The position numbers and the translations under genes are program-made. From Candidatus Pollutiaquabacter sp. (lineage in GTDB: Bacteria > Bacteroidota > Bacteroidia > AKYH767-A > 2013-40CM-41-45): a DNA stretch of 6,745 bases. The DNA is taken from positions 1-6,745 of the forward strand of contig CAINVI010000272.1 of assembly GCA_903854075.1 (NCBI GenBank). Direction: 5' to 3'. A model generated the notes under the pieces. That model was given only the letters and a program-made list of their open reading frames with translations, was not told the DNA's origin and ran no database searches. Below are positions 5,940-6,745 of the stretch, in pieces. Positions within the stretch are counted from its first letter, which is position 1, and each line of letters starts with the position of its first letter.

Positions 5940-6745
5940 TTATGAATTAGGAAGGAAAACTTTTTGTGAAGCATTCACTTGCTGGATGAATATCTCACTC
6001 ATTCCGGGAACAACTTCATGCAAAGCATGGACATGAGCCACAGGTAAAAGCTGCCGAAGCATATCATTGGTAGTTACGTTATCATTTAACTTTAACGTAG
6101 CTGAAAAATGATCGTCATGGGATACATTTTCAAGAATAACTGCTATTCCCGTCATTACCTTTGACAGTTCCATCGGATCGCCTGAATAATTGAGCGAATA
6201 GGCATTCGAACGAAATTGCTGACGAATAGATTTGACAGATCCGTTGAGAATCACCCTGGAGCGATTGATCAAAGCAATATGACTACACAACTCTTCGACA
6301 CTTTCCATGCGGTGCGTTGATAAAACTATCGTAACCCCTTTCTGCTTGAGGTCCAGCAACTCATTTTTGATGAGGTCCGCATTGATCGGATCAAAGCCGG
6401 TAAAGGGTTCGTCAAGAATGATGAATTCCGGATCATGCAGCACTGTGGTAACGAACTGCACTTTTTGAGCCATGCCTTTGGACAACTCTTCCACTTTCTT
6501 ATTCCACCATTCCTGGATCTCGAATTTTTCAAACCAATATTTAAGCCGCTTAAGAGCCTCCGCTCGCGACAATCCTTTCAGGCGAGCCAGGTAAAGCGCC
6601 TGTTCTCCCACTTCCATTTTTTTATAGAGGCCACGCTCTTCCGGAAGATAGCCCATCTTCAGGCTGTGCTCGTTATCAAGCGGCTGACCGTTAAAAAAAA
6701 CCTCTCCGGCATCCGGTGCGGTAATCCGTGTTATTATGCGGATAA
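5940..6745 (-). CDS. ABC-2 exporter ATP-binding subunit (NatA-like), N-terminus cut by the window edge
   Basis: The frame stays open to the right edge, and 29 codons precede the first in-window methionine, giving 267 visible residues. The visible part begins IRIITRITAPDAGEVFFNG, which normally follows Walker A directly, so the Walker A loop and true start lie beyond the window. Other motifs are present (visible numbering): the Q-loop region MGYLPEERGLYKKM (30-43), where the usual glutamine is E35; the signature LSKGM (87-91) in place of LSGGQ; Walker B FIILDEP (107-113); a D-loop around GFD (116-118); and the switch histidine in LSTHRME (H144). From about 170 to the end lies a DUF4162-type C-terminal domain, common in ATPases of ABC-2 exporters. 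It powers the permease encoded next. E35 and LSKGM are, as I recall, normal for this subfamily, so they do not suggest a dead enzyme. Confidence 0.94.
   Translation of the reverse strand, partial: IRIITRITAPDAGEVFFNGQPLDNEHSLKMGYLPEERGLYKKMEVGEQALYLARLKGLSRAEALKRLKYWFEKFEIQEWWNKKVEELSKGMAQKVQFVTTVLHDPEFIILDEPFTGFDPINADLIKNELLDLKQKGVTIVLSTHRMESVEELCSHIALINRSRVILNGSVKSIRQQFRSNAYSLNYSGDPMELSKVMTGIAVILENVSHDDHFSATLKLNDNVTTNDMLRQLLPVAHVHALHEVVPGMSEIFIQQVNASQKVFLPNS

Larger units (their letters stand above)
2445..6745 (-). other. Probable operon: ATPase, permease, Ppx/GppA phosphatase, response regulator
   Basis: Four genes run in the same direction with gaps of 12, 15 and 45 nt and no hairpin-plus-U-run between them. 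The first three are close enough for one transcript to be very likely; the regulator is probable. The promoter must lie beyond the right edge. The two further genes (YD-repeat, DUF4476) follow larger gaps without a visible terminator, so partial read-through as far as the terminator at 607-638 is possible. Confidence 0.6.

Noticed and set aside
6654..6656. ATG as the start codon of the ABC ATPase
   Set aside because: The 29 upstream codons encode the conserved segment that follows Walker A, so the true start lies beyond the window.
5940..6745. Inactive ABC ATPase, because of E in the Q-loop and LSKGM in place of LSGGQ
   Set aside because: Walker B, the D-loop and the switch histidine are intact, and PEERGLY with a modified signature is, as I recall, usual in this NatA-like subfamily.

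Overview
This 6.7 kb window looks like chromosomal DNA of a member of the Bacteroidota. The grounds are: a secreted protein with a DUF4476 C-terminus, a family I know mainly from this phylum; an NtrC-type response regulator that stops right after its AAA+ module, a form I recall as common there; a short Ppx/GppA phosphatase; a deoxynucleoside kinase of the type common there; and mostly weak or absent Shine-Dalgarno sequences. Base composition is moderate (by eye in the mid-40s percent G+C). I cannot place it below phylum. No tRNA, rRNA, insertion sequence, CRISPR array or phage gene is visible, and no stretch longer than about 110 bases lacks a gene.

Layout. The left edge cuts a plus-strand deoxynucleoside kinase just inside its P-loop. 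It ends at a bidirectional terminator (about 607-638) shared with the converging minus-strand genes. Everything else is on the minus strand. Read in transcription order from the right edge these are: an ABC-2 exporter ATPase (N-terminus cut off by the right edge), its membrane permease, a Ppx/GppA-type phosphatase, an NtrC-like response regulator without a DNA-binding domain, a soluble protein made of YD/RHS-like repeats, and a secreted PEGA-like/DUF4476 protein. The ATPase, permease and phosphatase are 12 and 15 nt apart and are very probably one operon. The regulator follows after 45 nt and may be part of it. The last two genes follow gaps of 73 and 91-109 nt and may have their own promoters.

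How it may work together. The exporter pair should move an unknown substrate across the inner membrane. The phosphatase should act on polyphosphate or (p)ppGpp-type nucleotides. The regulator should activate sigma-54 RNA polymerase when phosphorylated. The most interesting signal is a sigma-54-like -24/-12 element (1390-1405) placed so that transcription would start about 26 nt upstream of the DUF4476 gene, which also has an unusually strong Shine-Dalgarno sequence within a small perfect hairpin. A weaker element of the same kind, with non-standard spacing, lies before the YD-repeat gene. A link between the regulator and these two genes is inference: the better element has the wrong base at the key -12 position. 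Otherwise these are recognisable families, and I do not see a clearly new multi-gene system.
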